A stretch of 64,000 nucleotides of DNA from Desulfomicrobium orale DSM 12838 (lineage in GTDB: Bacteria > Desulfobacterota > Desulfovibrionia > Desulfovibrionales > Desulfomicrobiaceae): contig NZ_CP014230.1 in NCBI RefSeq assembly GCF_001553625.1, forward strand, positions 2,719,375 through 2,783,374, given 5' to 3'. The position numbers and the translations under genes were made by a program. The notes beneath the pieces are model-generated. The model saw nothing but the letters and a program-made list of their open reading frames with translations. It was not told the DNA's origin and did no database searches. Shown here one piece after another: positions 26,149 to 34,773 of the stretch (position 1 is the first letter of the stretch; each line of letters begins with the position of its first letter).

Positions 26149-27384
26149 GATGCAACCTTACTCGAACGAGTGGAGGAGGCGGAAGAGGCAGGGTCGGCGG
26201 CAACATGGGCGGACCCGAACATGGCGCTGGCCAAAGCCGGAATCTTCTTTAGCCCCCCAAGGTCGATCACATTGCGGGCAGGTTTGAAGGCCTGGTCCTT
26301 ATGGAGCCAGCGGGAGAGAGCGGCCGGATTCAGATCTTCCAGGCAGATGACGTCGACCACCCCCAAGGCCCGCAGGCGTTCGGCACGGATTGTCTGCTCG
26401 AGCCGGGGCTTGTTGCGCGGCACGATCAAAGCGGGTTTGCCGAGGCTCAATATTTCGGTCACCGTGTTGTAACCGCCCATGGCAATGATCCGCCTGACCC
26501 GCTGCATCAAGCCCATGGGTTCCTGCAGAAACTCCAGTACCCGCAGACGTGGATTTTCTCTGGCCTGGGAGAGCAGTTGCCGTTTTTTCTCCTCCGGTAA
26601 AAACGGTCCGGTAACCATGATGCCGTACTCGCCCTCCGGCAGTTGCGACCTGGCAAAGGCGCTCGCCACGGCCAGGCCGTCCTGCCCCCCCGCCAATGAC
26701 ACAAAGGGTAAATTCCTGCTGGAGCACATCCCGCTCTACCCAGCGCGCCGACTCCGGGTCCAGGTCCTCTTCTTCGCCGGACGGCAGACGATCCATGGGG
26801 TCGAGATAGCCGGTGAAGGTCGTCTTGAGCCTCAGGGAGGGAGAAAAACCGTAGGCAGAGGTCTGATCGTACACGTCTGGATCGCCGTAGATCCAGACCG
26901 CTTCATAAAATCGCTCGATAAAGGCCTCGTTCTCCTGTTCCTGCCACTGCCTGCGCACAGCCTCCGGATGATCGATTATGTCTCGCAGACCCAACACGGT
27001 TCTGGTGGTATCGGAATCTTTCAGATTCTCCAAAACCGGGCTCAATTCCTGCAGAGCGCCGCGCGGCACATTGTCCACGATAAAGAGGTTGGGGTTGAAA
27101 TGGGTCAGGGCCGTCCCAATCACCTGGGACCGCAGATTGACCAGGGCATTGGTTTCTACAAAAAGGGAGCGGGGCGAGTAGTTCCCGTGCTGATCCTTGC
27201 GGTAGGCGGGCAGGGTCAGACAGTCGACGCCCTTTGGAATGCGGAATGCGCCCGCCTCGTGGATGCCGGCAATGAGCAGCACCTTGGCAGCCAAAGGCGA
27301 CTCCGCCAGGGCCCTGGCGATAAGCTGGTTGCGGCGGATGTGGCCAAGGCCCATGGTGTCGTGGGAATACAGGACGATTTTCAT
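26145..27384 (-). pseudogene. Predicted glycosyltransferase (COG4671-like), frameshifted at a G7 tract
   Basis: Two overlapping frames together encode one GT-B protein of about 412 residues. The N-terminal frame starts at 27384 with MKIVLYSHDTMGLGHIRRN, the glycine-rich acceptor loop of MurG-like and COG4671 proteins, and continues to about 26690. The C-terminal frame continues from there to 26145 with MGGYNTVTEILSLGKPALIVP, the usual donor-binding block. The break lies exactly at seven consecutive C (G on the coding strand) at 26685-26691; six would restore VIGGGQDGLAVA across the junction. This could be a sequencing error, a recent inactivation or phase-variable switching. It heads the seven-gene operon. 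Confidence 0.8.
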
Positions 27385-27560
27385 GATCCGTTCTCTCGTT
27401 GATACTGGTGGGCTCGGAGCTGTCCCATGTGTTCGGGCGGAAAATGGGGATTGCTCGGCTTGCCTGTTCCTCATCTCAGGCTGTCTTTGCAAGGACTTAT
27501 TCATGATAAGTACCTGTACGCAGAGGACGTAATGAGGCGACTTTTTACCTTTCTGCTGAC

Positions 27561-27616
27561 AACTTGATCGCATCAAGCCATTTTTCTGTTTCGTAAAGGT
27601 TTGATGCGATCAAGTT
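27561..27616. repeat. 16-bp perfect inverted repeat of a near-palindromic 13-mer
   Basis: Positions 27561-27576 and 27601-27616 are perfect reverse complements with a 24-base centre. Each arm itself holds TTGAT-N3-ATCAA, so two operator-like palindromes lie about 40 bases apart. No T tract follows, which argues against a terminator. Position 180-230 bases upstream of the glycan operon start suggests binding of a dimeric repressor or activator with looping or cooperative binding. Confidence 0.6.
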
Positions 27617-27708
27617 ACTCGAAAGCTGAAAGCCTCCTATCATATTCTGAAGGGATAGAGACAGTCAAAGCCAATCTAGCCTGCCCGTAAGAACGCCCGG
27701 ATTTTGGA

Positions 27709-27745
27709 CAAAAAAATGGAACGAAGGCTGATTACCTTGTTCCAT
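27709..27745 (-). terminator. Leftward intrinsic terminator
   Basis: ATGGAAC (27716-27722) plus AAGG pairs with CCTT plus GTTCCAT (27735-27745) with a one-base bulge and a 7-base loop. On the minus strand the stem is followed by seven T (complement of 27710-27716). It would stop transcription coming leftward from the IS element. Confidence 0.75.
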
Positions 27746-27813
27746 CTTTGCCCAGAGTTGGTCCCCATTGTTCGGCCAGGAATTAGCGGTTTCTTGGCTT
27801 ATCTTTTTCCTCA

Positions 27814-28650
27814 TCATGCTGCCTTTAACAGCCCTTCATGGTAACAACGCTCCGGGCTTCTCCCTCCCAAACTGCTGTGAGGCCGAGTCTGGTTGTAAAA
27901 GTCGATCCATCTGCCGATGCCGGTGCGGGCTTCCGAGCCGGTTTCATATGCGTTCAGGTACACGTTCTCGTATTTGCGTGAGCGCCAGAGGCGTTCGATA
28001 AATACGTTGTCCAGCCAGCGGCCCCGGCCGTCCATGGAAATGCGGATTCCCTTATCTCGCAGGATGTTGGTAAAGGCAAAGCTGGTAAACTGGCTGCCCT
28101 GGTCGGTGTTGAAGATATCGGGTTTGCCATATTTCGCCACGGCCTCTTCCAGAGCCGAGGCGCAAAAATCCGTGTCCATGGTGTTTGAGAGCCGCCAGGG
28201 CTGTACCAGTCCATGATGGCCACCAGATAGAGAAAACCTTTGCGCATGGGGATGCAGGTAATATCCGCACACCAGACCTGATTGCTCCGATCTATGGTCA
28301 AGTCGCGCAACAGGTAGGGATAGCGTTTGTGTTCCGGGTTCGGAACACTGGTTTTCGGCTTCTGGTACACAGCCATGAGACCCATCAACCGCATCAGACG
28401 GCGGACGCGCTTTCTGCCAGCGTTGTATCCCAGCGACACCATGTAACGACGCATCTGGCGCACTCCAAGAAACGGCCATTCCGTGAGAGCACGGTCCGAT
28501 TTCCTGCATTACTGTGAGGTTTATGGCCGATTCTCCGGCTCTTTTGTAATACAGGCTGGAACGGGCGACTTTGAGCAGAATGCACTGCCGGACAACGCTG
28601 AGCTTCACATGGCCCGAATTGACCATGCTTTGCCTGCGGGAGACGCTCAC
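27814..28650 (-). pseudogene. IS3-family transposase orfB (DDE integrase), two frame disruptions
   Basis: The integrase-like transposase is recognizable but split. The first frame gives SSLYYKRAGESAINLT. After an apparent one-base G insertion near 28499 the sequence continues in another frame (GVRQMRRY through VWCADITCIPM and VAIMDWYS). A second lesion near 28190-28205, probably a short deletion after DWYS, returns to the first frame for LSNTMDTDF, FNTDQGSQFTS and WLDNVFIERLWRS. The catalytic DDE residues lie in these blocks. With two separate lesions it is inactive; a sequencing error is less likely for both. Confidence 0.85.
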
Positions 28651-28931
28651 CGCTTCCCCCAGGCTTCGGCTGAAAAATCTCGTTCCACGGTAAGCTGACC
28701 GATTTTGGCATGAAGCATCTGGAGCTGCTTTTCTCTCCTGACCTCTTCGGTCTTGATTTCACCGGCAAGGATGCCCGCAGCCGATTCCTTGAGCTGCTTC
28801 ACCCACTTGTGGATGAGCGTCTGATGAACGCCGAACTCGGAACTGAGTCCGGCAATGGTTTTCTCGCCGGAAAGGGCGGCCAGGGCCACTTTGGCCTTGA
28901 AAGCGGGAGCGTGGTTCTTTCGTTTGGACAT
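28647..28931 (-). CDS. IS3-family transposase orfA (helix-turn-helix)
   Basis: A 94-residue intact OrfA. The start KRKNHAPAFKAKVALAAL and the helix-turn-helix segment TIAGLSSEFGVHQTLIHKW are typical of IS3-family orfA, followed by a leucine-zipper-like tail. AAGGAG precedes the start. It overlaps orfB by 4 bases; in intact relatives a -1 frameshift fuses OrfA and OrfB. Confidence 0.92.
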   Translation of the reverse strand: MSKRKNHAPAFKAKVALAALSGEKTIAGLSSEFGVHQTLIHKWVKQLKESAAGILAGEIKTEEVRREKQLQMLHAKIGQLTVERDFSAEAWGKR

Positions 28932-29025
28932 GTGTGTTCTCCTTGGCTGGTTGAGTAGCTATCACACCTGTCCGAATTTTGGGGACCACTTCTCGCCTCC
29001 TCAAAACGCACAACCAAGAGCTGCC

Positions 29026-29054
29026 TTGACTTTTCACATGGGGAAACATATCTG
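29026..29054 (+). promoter_or_regulatory. Promoter of tRNA-Arg
   Basis: A -35 TTGACT (29026-29031), 17-base spacer and -10 TATCTG (29049-29054), placed 13 bases before the tRNA. The IS element ends 37 bases upstream of the -35, so the promoter is intact. Confidence 0.55.
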
Positions 29055-29067
29055 TTTTCTTTCATGT

Positions 29068-29144
29068 GCGCCAGTAGCTCAGGTGGATAGAGCAATTGCC
29101 TTCTAAGCAATCGGCCGGGGGTTCGAATCCTCCCTGGCGCACCA
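29068..29144 (+). tRNA. tRNA-Arg (anticodon TCT)
   Basis: A complete cloverleaf: acceptor GCGCCAG/CTGGCGC, D arm GCTC...GAGC, anticodon stem ATTGC/GCAAT around CTTCTAA with anticodon TCT, T arm with GTTCGAATC, and an encoded CCA. It reads AGA (and AGG by wobble) arginine codons, which are rare here. Confidence 0.97.
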
Positions 29145-29248
29145 GAGTTTTCAACAGATTGTAGAATTTTTTACCGCTCATTTTTTATCGCTGCCCTCTT
29201 TCATCCTCTGGACAACCGCCGCGCCGTTTCGCGGCAAAAAATGCAGCC

Positions 29249-30718
29249 ATGCCGCACTCCGGTTCCCTCTCTTCCTCCGGATGGAACTTCGATAACAGCT
29301 ACATCCGTCTGCCTGAAATTCTCTACGCCCGCCAACTCCCGACACTGGTGGCCACCCCGGAAACGATACGTTACAACGCATCCCTCGGCACCTCTCTGGG
29401 TTTAAGAACGGATCTCGCCGACCCCGACCGTGCGCGCTGTTTCTCCGGCAATCTGCTTCCATCCGGAGCCGACCCCATCGCTCAGGCCTATTCCGGACAT
29501 CAGTTCGGGCATTTCACCATGCTCGGCGACGGCCGGGCTCTTCTGTTGGGCGAACAGATCACTCCCACCGGCGAGCGTTTCGACATCCAGCTCAAGGGGG
29601 CGGGGCGGACGCCATTTTCCCGGCGGGGAGATGGCCGGGCCGCTCTGGGCCCCATGCTGCGGGAGTACATCGCCAGTGAAGCCATGCATGCCTTGGGTAT
29701 CCCCACTACACGCAGTCTGGCCGTGGTTTCCACCGGCGAGAACGTATGGCGCGAAACCGCCCTGCCCGGCGCCATCCTGACCCGAGTGGCCGCAAGCCAT
29801 ATCCGCGTGGGTACGTTCCAGTATCTGGCCGCTGCCGATGAACGCGAAGCGTTGCGCCTGCTGGCCGACCACGCCATCGCCCGCCATTATCCGGAAGCGG
29901 CCGAAGATCCCACTCCGTACCTGGCCTTTTTCCGGGCTGTGTTGGTTCGGCAGGCGGCCCTGATGACGAAATGGCTGCTCGTGGGCTTTGTGCACGGCGT
30001 GATGAACACGGACAATGTTTCCATCTGCGGGGAAACCATCGACTATGGCCCCTGCGCCTTTCTGGATGCCTATGACCCGGACGCCGTGTTCAGCTCCATC
30101 GACCACAACGGCCGGTATGCCTACAGCAACCAGCCCTCGGTCATGCAATGGAATCTGACCCGCTTCGCCGAGGCCCTGCTGCCGCTTTTCGATGATCGGG
30201 AAGAACGGGCCAGAGAAATGGCCTCCGAAGCCCTGGCCGTATTTCCAGACACGTTCCGCCGGGAGTGGACTTCGGGCATGGCCGCGAAACTCGGGCTTGA
30301 AAGCGTGGAGAATGGCGATCTGGAACTCGCTCAGGACCTTTTGGCGCTGATGCGGGAACACCGGGCCGACTACACGGCCACCCTGCGCGGCCTGTCCGAA
30401 GAGACGACGCCGGAGACGCCGTTTTTCAGGGAGCCCGGCTTCCTAGCCTGGCGGGACAGGTGGGAAGCCAGACTGGCCCGGCAGAGCGGGCCTATCGTAA
30501 ACGCCCGAAAGAGGATGCGTACCCTCAACCCGGCCGTCATCCCCAGAAACCTCCGGGTGGAAGAGGCATTGAAGGCCGCCGCGACACGAAATCTTGCGCC
30601 TCTTGAGCGGCTTCTCTCAGCCCTTTCCCGACCTTATGAGCATTTGCCCGCGTACGCGGATCTGGCCGAACCGCCTGCGCCTTGGCCGACCCCGTACAAA
30701 ACCTTCTGTGGAACATGA
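29249..30718 (+). CDS. selO: SelO-family protein AMPylase (YdiU)
   Basis: A 489-residue SelO/YdiU protein. It has the pseudokinase core that transfers AMP to Ser, Thr or Tyr of other proteins. Seen in order: AYSGHQFGHFT near residue 80, QLKGAGRTPFSRRGDGRAAL near 115, the HGVMNTDN loop near 251 (catalytic Asp), DYGPCAFLD near 268, and the family C-terminal block NPAVIPRN...VEEAL. The C-terminus FCGT is the bacterial counterpart of the eukaryotic selenocysteine tail. The start at 29249 lacks a good Shine-Dalgarno, so the N-terminus may differ slightly. Its stop overlaps the next start (ATGA). Confidence 0.95.
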   Translation: MPHSGSLSSSGWNFDNSYIRLPEILYARQLPTLVATPETIRYNASLGTSLGLRTDLADPDRARCFSGNLLPSGADPIAQAYSGHQFGHFTMLGDGRALLLGEQITPTGERFDIQLKGAGRTPFSRRGDGRAALGPMLREYIASEAMHALGIPTTRSLAVVSTGENVWRETALPGAILTRVAASHIRVGTFQYLAAADEREALRLLADHAIARHYPEAAEDPTPYLAFFRAVLVRQAALMTKWLLVGFVHGVMNTDNVSICGETIDYGPCAFLDAYDPDAVFSSIDHNGRYAYSNQPSVMQWNLTRFAEALLPLFDDREERAREMASEALAVFPDTFRREWTSGMAAKLGLESVENGDLELAQDLLALMREHRADYTATLRGLSEETTPETPFFREPGFLAWRDRWEARLARQSGPIVNARKRMRTLNPAVIPRNLRVEEALKAAATRNLAPLERLLSALSRPYEHLPAYADLAEPPAPWPTPYKTFCGT

Positions 30719-32223
30719 AACAATCGGATACGGCGATCATGAAAGAAATGGATGCGCTCCGGCGCTGGCTGACCGACGGCAACGATCCGGACAGCGAGGC
30801 GGAAATCTGGTCCGGACTCGAGGAGCATGAAAAGGAAGCGCTCGCGCCCTTGCGCCCGTGGCGGCTGCGTGACCTGGAGCAACGCCGCCTGCTCGAAGAC
30901 AAGGCCGCCCGGCTTGAAGTCTGCGTCTGCTTTTCCGACTTGGGTTTCTGGACACTACCCCTTGACGAACACAATCCGCTCGCCCCCGAAACGCCGCTTT
31001 CCTGCTCTCCTTCCTGTCTGCGGCTGCTTGGCTTTCAGGATGGCGGGCATGTCCCGGCGACTCTTTCTTCCTGGCTGAACCGCGCGCATCCCGAAGACAG
31101 AGAAACGGTCCAAAATGAACTCCTGCAATACGTCCGGGATAGAACGAAGCGGCAGGACGTGCTCACTCTGGAATTCCGCCTGCGGCATGAGGACGATTCC
31201 TGGCACTGGCTGCAGATACAGGGAAAAATCCTGGAAGCTCCCGATCAGCATCCGCGCATGGCCGGTGTCGTCAAGGACGTTACCAAAGAGCGACAAACCC
31301 AAAAAAATCTGGCCGAACAGCTGCTTTTCCAGAATGAACTGCTCAAGGCCCTGCCCACTCCCGTCTTCGTCAAGGACGCCGACACCCGCTACGTGTCCAT
31401 CAATCGCGCCTACGAGGAAGCCTTCGGCGTTACTGCCGAGGAGCTGATTGGCAAGACTGCGATGGCCCTGCCCTTTCTGTCCCAGGCCGAGCGTGTCCGA
31501 TGCCTGCAGGAAGACAGCAGACTCATTTCTCATGGGGGCACGATGCACCGGGAATTGAACTTCCCCTTCTCCGACGGGACAACCCGCCATTGTCTGTACT
31601 GGAGCAGCTGCTTCCGGCATGCGGAGCAGGAGACTCAGACCCTTATCGGCATCATCGTGGATATTTCCGAACAGAAGAAAACCGAAAAAGAGCTGGCGCT
31701 GAAAGTCAGAGAACTGGACCTCGCCAAAACCAATATCGAAAGCATCAGCCGCACCGACTATCTGACCGGCCTGCCCAACAGACGCTCATTCATGGACCGG
31801 TTTCAGGAAGCCATTTCCCTGGCCGGACGGCACAAGCAGCCCTTAAGCCTGCTCATGGCCGATCTGGACCACTTCAAGCGCATCAACGACACGCTGGGAC
31901 ATTGCGCCGGAGACAAGGTGCTGCAAGATTTCGCGGCACTGCTGCGACGGGAATGCCGCAAGGAAGATCTGCCCGCGCGCAGCGGCGGAGAGGAATTTCT
32001 GATCCTGCTGCCCATGACCAACCTGGAGGAAGCCCGCCACGTGGGCAGACGCATCTGTGCCTCCACCCAGGGCATCTCCATTGAAAACGGCCCCGTCACA
32101 GTCAGCATCGGCGCGGTCCAGTACAAGCAGGGGGAAGCGCCCGACGCATTTCTCAAACGCGTGGACAGGGCCCTCTACGAGGCCAAGAAAAAAGGCCGGG
32201 ATCAGGTCTGCTGCGTCGAATAG
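30715..32223 (+). CDS. PAS-PAS-GGDEF diguanylate cyclase
   Basis: A 502-residue cytoplasmic signalling protein. A short N-terminal helical region is followed by two PAS/PAC domains (about 70-205 and 210-330, each ending in a DI/DVT...E linker) and a GGDEF domain (about 345-500). The active site is GGEEF (SGGEEF), so it should synthesize cyclic di-GMP. RKED eight residues earlier fits the RxxD inhibitory site. There are no membrane segments; PAS domains may sense a redox or small-molecule cue. It is translationally coupled to selO by ATGA. Confidence 0.92.
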   Translation: MKQSDTAIMKEMDALRRWLTDGNDPDSEAEIWSGLEEHEKEALAPLRPWRLRDLEQRRLLEDKAARLEVCVCFSDLGFWTLPLDEHNPLAPETPLSCSPSCLRLLGFQDGGHVPATLSSWLNRAHPEDRETVQNELLQYVRDRTKRQDVLTLEFRLRHEDDSWHWLQIQGKILEAPDQHPRMAGVVKDVTKERQTQKNLAEQLLFQNELLKALPTPVFVKDADTRYVSINRAYEEAFGVTAEELIGKTAMALPFLSQAERVRCLQEDSRLISHGGTMHRELNFPFSDGTTRHCLYWSSCFRHAEQETQTLIGIIVDISEQKKTEKELALKVRELDLAKTNIESISRTDYLTGLPNRRSFMDRFQEAISLAGRHKQPLSLLMADLDHFKRINDTLGHCAGDKVLQDFAALLRRECRKEDLPARSGGEEFLILLPMTNLEEARHVGRRICASTQGISIENGPVTVSIGAVQYKQGEAPDAFLKRVDRALYEAKKKGRDQVCCVE

Positions 32224-32232
32224 GCCAAGTTA

Positions 32233-32934
32233 TCAGAAACCTTTGGAGGTGATCCTGTATTCAAGTACGCCGTCCATCTCCAGAAAAGCCCGGGAAAGAG
32301 CCCGGAAGTTGCTGGGGTCCCTGGTGCTGAGGGTCATGGAGTACTCGAAGTCGCCGCCGCTGACCGCCGAGTAGCTCATCCCCGTGATGCCTATCTTGTG
32401 TTTTCTGATGACGGCTGCCAGTTCCTCTTCCGGAATTATGGCGGTTCTGGCGCATTTCAGCGTATGGTTGGCATAGGTCAGAATCGGCAGACGGGTTTCC
32501 ACCCACCGGAACAGGGACAGGGTCAGGATGGTGATGAATGTTCCTATGGCGGCCAGCGTGTACAAGCCCACTCCGGCCACAATGCCCAGAGCCGCCGTGA
32601 CCCAGATGGACGCGGCGGTGGTCAGGCCCCGGATGGAAACCCCCTCCTTGATGATCACCCCCGCCCCGAGAAAACCGATGCCGGTCATGACGCCCTGAGC
32701 CATTCTGGTCGGATCGATGCGCACGGTTTCCAGAACGGCACCGGAAAACCACAGCTTCTGGTAGACCGTGACCAGCATGAGCATGGACGAACCCAGACAG
32801 ACCAGGGCGTGGGTTCTGAACCCCGCCGGACGGCCGTGATAGCTGCGTTCAAGGCCGATCAACCCACCGGCCGTGATGGCTACCACGACATTGACGATGA
32901 ATTCGTTCGCAGTCAGTATTTCGGAGATATCCAT
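32233..32934 (-). CDS. MgtC/SapB-family membrane protein
   Basis: A 233-residue protein with about five membrane helices in the N-terminal two thirds. GLIGLERSYHGRPAGFRTHALV (about 24-45) and GFLGAGVIIKEG (about 90) are diagnostic for MgtC. The C-terminal soluble part resembles the ACT-like domain. MgtC proteins are linked to Mg2+ limitation, membrane potential and virulence rather than being simple Mg transporters. It is convergent with the GGDEF gene, with only 9 bases between stops. Confidence 0.92.
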   Translation of the reverse strand: MDISEILTANEFIVNVVVAITAGGLIGLERSYHGRPAGFRTHALVCLGSSMLMLVTVYQKLWFSGAVLETVRIDPTRMAQGVMTGIGFLGAGVIIKEGVSIRGLTTAASIWVTAALGIVAGVGLYTLAAIGTFITILTLSLFRWVETRLPILTYANHTLKCARTAIIPEEELAAVIRKHKIGITGMSYSAVSGGDFEYSMTLSTRDPSNFRALSRAFLEMDGVLEYRITSKGF

Positions 32935-32965
32935 ATCGATGCAGTCCTTATCCTGATGACGCCGC

Positions 32966-34438
32966 TTACTTTTTTTTGATCATTCCGGTGATGAACTGCC
33001 GCACGACAGGCACGAAGACCGACTTGGCCACTCCCGTCCAGAAGCGCGTCCGCTGTTCGGTGGCCCTCTGCCGAACCTTTTCTTCTGCCGCCCGCAGCTT
33101 TTCCTCTTCCTTCGTCCGGCCCGCCGCGGCCTTTTCCTCGGCAGCGCTTTTCAGACGCGCATCCAGAATCTCGTAGGCCGATTCCCTGTCCCGCGCTTCC
33201 GAATAATAGCGGCACACCAAGGAACTTGCGTTCATGCTCCGGCGCCTGGCCTCGTCCAGCGGGCCGATCTGCCCCTGGGGCGGCAGAATGAAGGCCCGCT
33301 CCACGGGAGTGGGCGCACCCTTGGCGTCCAGAAAAGAAACCAGAGCCTCTCCCGTGCCCAGCTGAGCAATGGCCGTTTCCGTGTCAAAGGCCGGGTTGGC
33401 CCTGAAAGACTGCGCCGCAGCCTTCAGCGCCTTCTGGTCTTTGGGCGTGTATGCGCGCAGGGCGTGCTGCACCCGGTTGCCGAGCTGCCCCAGCACCGAA
33501 TCCGGAATATCCGAAGGTGTCTGGGAAATAAAATACACGCCCACGCCCTTGGAGCGGATCAGCCGTACCACCTGTTCCACCCGCTCCAGCAGCACGCGCG
33601 GAGCGTTGTCGAAAAGCAGATGGGCCTCGTCGAAGAAAAAGACCAGCACCGGCTTGTCCGGGTCCCCCACTTCGGGCAGGGCGGAAAACAGTCTGGTCAG
33701 CAGCCAGAGCAGGAAAGTGGTGTAGATTTTGGGCGAGGCCATCAGCCTGTCGGCGGCCAGAATACTGATCACGCCCTTGCCGTCGAAGACCTGCATGAGG
33801 TCGTCGATGTTCAGGTCCGGCTCGCCGAAGAAAAATCCGGCCCCTTCCTGCTCCAGAGCGGCCAGCCCGCGCTGGATGGCGCCGACGGTGCCCTGATGGA
33901 TGTTGCCGTATGCGACGGACAGCCGCCCCGCGTTGAGGCCCGCGTATTCCAGAATCTTGCGCAGGTCCTTCAGGTCCACCAGGGCGAGTCCCTCATCCTC
34001 GGCCAGCTTGAAGGCCACATTCAGGACAGCGGTCTGGGTATCGTTCAGATTCAGAAGCCTCGCCAGAAGCGGGGCCCCCATGCCGCTCACCGTGGCCCGC
34101 ACGGGAGCGCCCTGCTCCCCGAAAACATCCCAGAACTGCACGGGGAAAGACTGGAAGGCAAACCCCCTGTCCAGAAGGCCGTAAGCCTCCACCCGCTTGG
34201 TCACGCTGTCCTTGTTCCCGCCTTCGGCCGCCACTCCGGACAGATCGCCCTTCACGTCGGCGGCAAAGACCGGCACGCCCATCTGGCTGAAGGTTTCGGC
34301 CAGAGTCTGCATGGTCACGGTCTTGCCCGTGCCGGTGGCCCCGGTGATGAGGCCGTGCCGATTGGCCATTTTGGGCAGGAAGTGCAGCAATTCCCCGTTG
34401 CTGACGGCCACGGCCGCATTGTTTTCGCTATCGAGCAT
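32966..34438 (-). CDS. HerA-like ATPase, DUF853 (YjgR family)
   Basis: A 490-residue P-loop ATPase related to the C-terminal part of HerA helicases. Walker A GATGTGKT is near residue 33, [11 protein letters not shown] near 60, Walker [13 protein letters not shown] near 267 and the sensor region [10 protein letters not shown] near 305. The C-terminal 70 residues form a charged coiled-coil ending KK. Members include E. coli YjgR; the biological role is unknown. It diverges from the TPP-riboswitch/thiC unit. Confidence 0.88.
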   Translation of the reverse strand: MLDSENNAAVAVSNGELLHFLPKMANRHGLITGATGTGKTVTMQTLAETFSQMGVPVFAADVKGDLSGVAAEGGNKDSVTKRVEAYGLLDRGFAFQSFPVQFWDVFGEQGAPVRATVSGMGAPLLARLLNLNDTQTAVLNVAFKLAEDEGLALVDLKDLRKILEYAGLNAGRLSVAYGNIHQGTVGAIQRGLAALEQEGAGFFFGEPDLNIDDLMQVFDGKGVISILAADRLMASPKIYTTFLLWLLTRLFSALPEVGDPDKPVLVFFFDEAHLLFDNAPRVLLERVEQVVRLIRSKGVGVYFISQTPSDIPDSVLGQLGNRVQHALRAYTPKDQKALKAAAQSFRANPAFDTETAIAQLGTGEALVSFLDAKGAPTPVERAFILPPQGQIGPLDEARRRSMNASSLVCRYYSEARDRESAYEILDARLKSAAEEKAAAGRTKEEEKLRAAEEKVRQRATEQRTRFWTGVAKSVFVPVVRQFITGMIKKK

Positions 34439-34604
34439 GAGACGCCTCCGTGTGTACGCCGGATTTCATCGGAGAGACCGTTGTCACGGATCGAAATGGA
34501 ATTATGGCGATCCTGCCCGAGCCAGCCGCCTCTCGGCAAGAAAATTATGTCCGCGCACCCAAGTCCGGTATCCGGCCTGTTTACAGGACGGACCGAAGCG
34601 CATA

Positions 34605-34700
34605 AGAGAGGGGCCTGTTCGTTGGGGGTGGCCTCAGGGCCTGAGATGATACCCTTGGAACCTGATCTGGATCATTCCAGCGTAGGGAAACGGAAGTCTG
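34605..34700 (+). promoter_or_regulatory. TPP riboswitch (THI element)
   Basis: The conserved TPP aptamer core is plain: GGGGGTGGCC, CTGAGATGATACCCTT, GAACCTGATCTGGAT and CCAGCGTAGGGAA in the correct order and spacing. It senses thiamine pyrophosphate and lies upstream of thiC, with a terminator between them, so TPP should turn thiC off. Confidence 0.96.
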
Positions 34701-34717
34701 AATGTATTCGGGCATGC

Positions 34718-34751
34718 AGCCGCTTTCCTTGTGGGAGAGCGGCTTTTTTTT
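34718..34751 (+). terminator. Expression-platform terminator of the TPP riboswitch
   Basis: AGCCGCT (34718-34724) pairs with AGCGGCT (34738-34744), with an inner TTCC/GGGA extension, followed by eight T. It lies between aptamer and thiC, indicating transcriptional control. Confidence 0.9.
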
Positions 34752-34773
34752 ACCTTTTTCGCAGGAGACGTAT

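Larger units (their letters stand above)
27385..27758. other. Upstream region of the glycan operon, no gene seen
   Basis: This 374-base stretch is richer in AT than its neighbours. It contains a 16-bp inverted repeat (27561-27616), a short CTTAT-N5-ATAAG palindrome (27496-27510) and a leftward terminator (27709-27745). I see no credible coding sequence. It should carry the promoter and control sites of the minus-strand glycan operon. Confidence 0.5.
27759..28988 (-). mobile_element. IS3-family insertion sequence, decayed
   Basis: A 1230-bp element with imperfect terminal inverted repeats: TGGTCCCCA at 27759-27767 and TGGGGACCA at 28980-28988, extended inward by TTCGG and CCGAA. The ends are TG...CA as usual for IS3. 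Two reading frames in the IS3 arrangement (orfA then orfB, minus strand) fill it. No 3-4 bp target duplication is visible. The orfB frame is broken, so it is probably immobile without help in trans. Confidence 0.88.

Noticed and set aside
27564..27576. An FNR/Anr box in the upstream inverted repeat
   Set aside because: The half-sites TTGAT and ATCAA match, but the spacer is 3 rather than 4 bases in both arms.
17845..29144. Classical attachment-site pair flanking the island
   Set aside because: No copy of the tRNA-Pro 3' end was found near 27-29 kb and no integrase gene is present, so integration at the tRNA is not supported.
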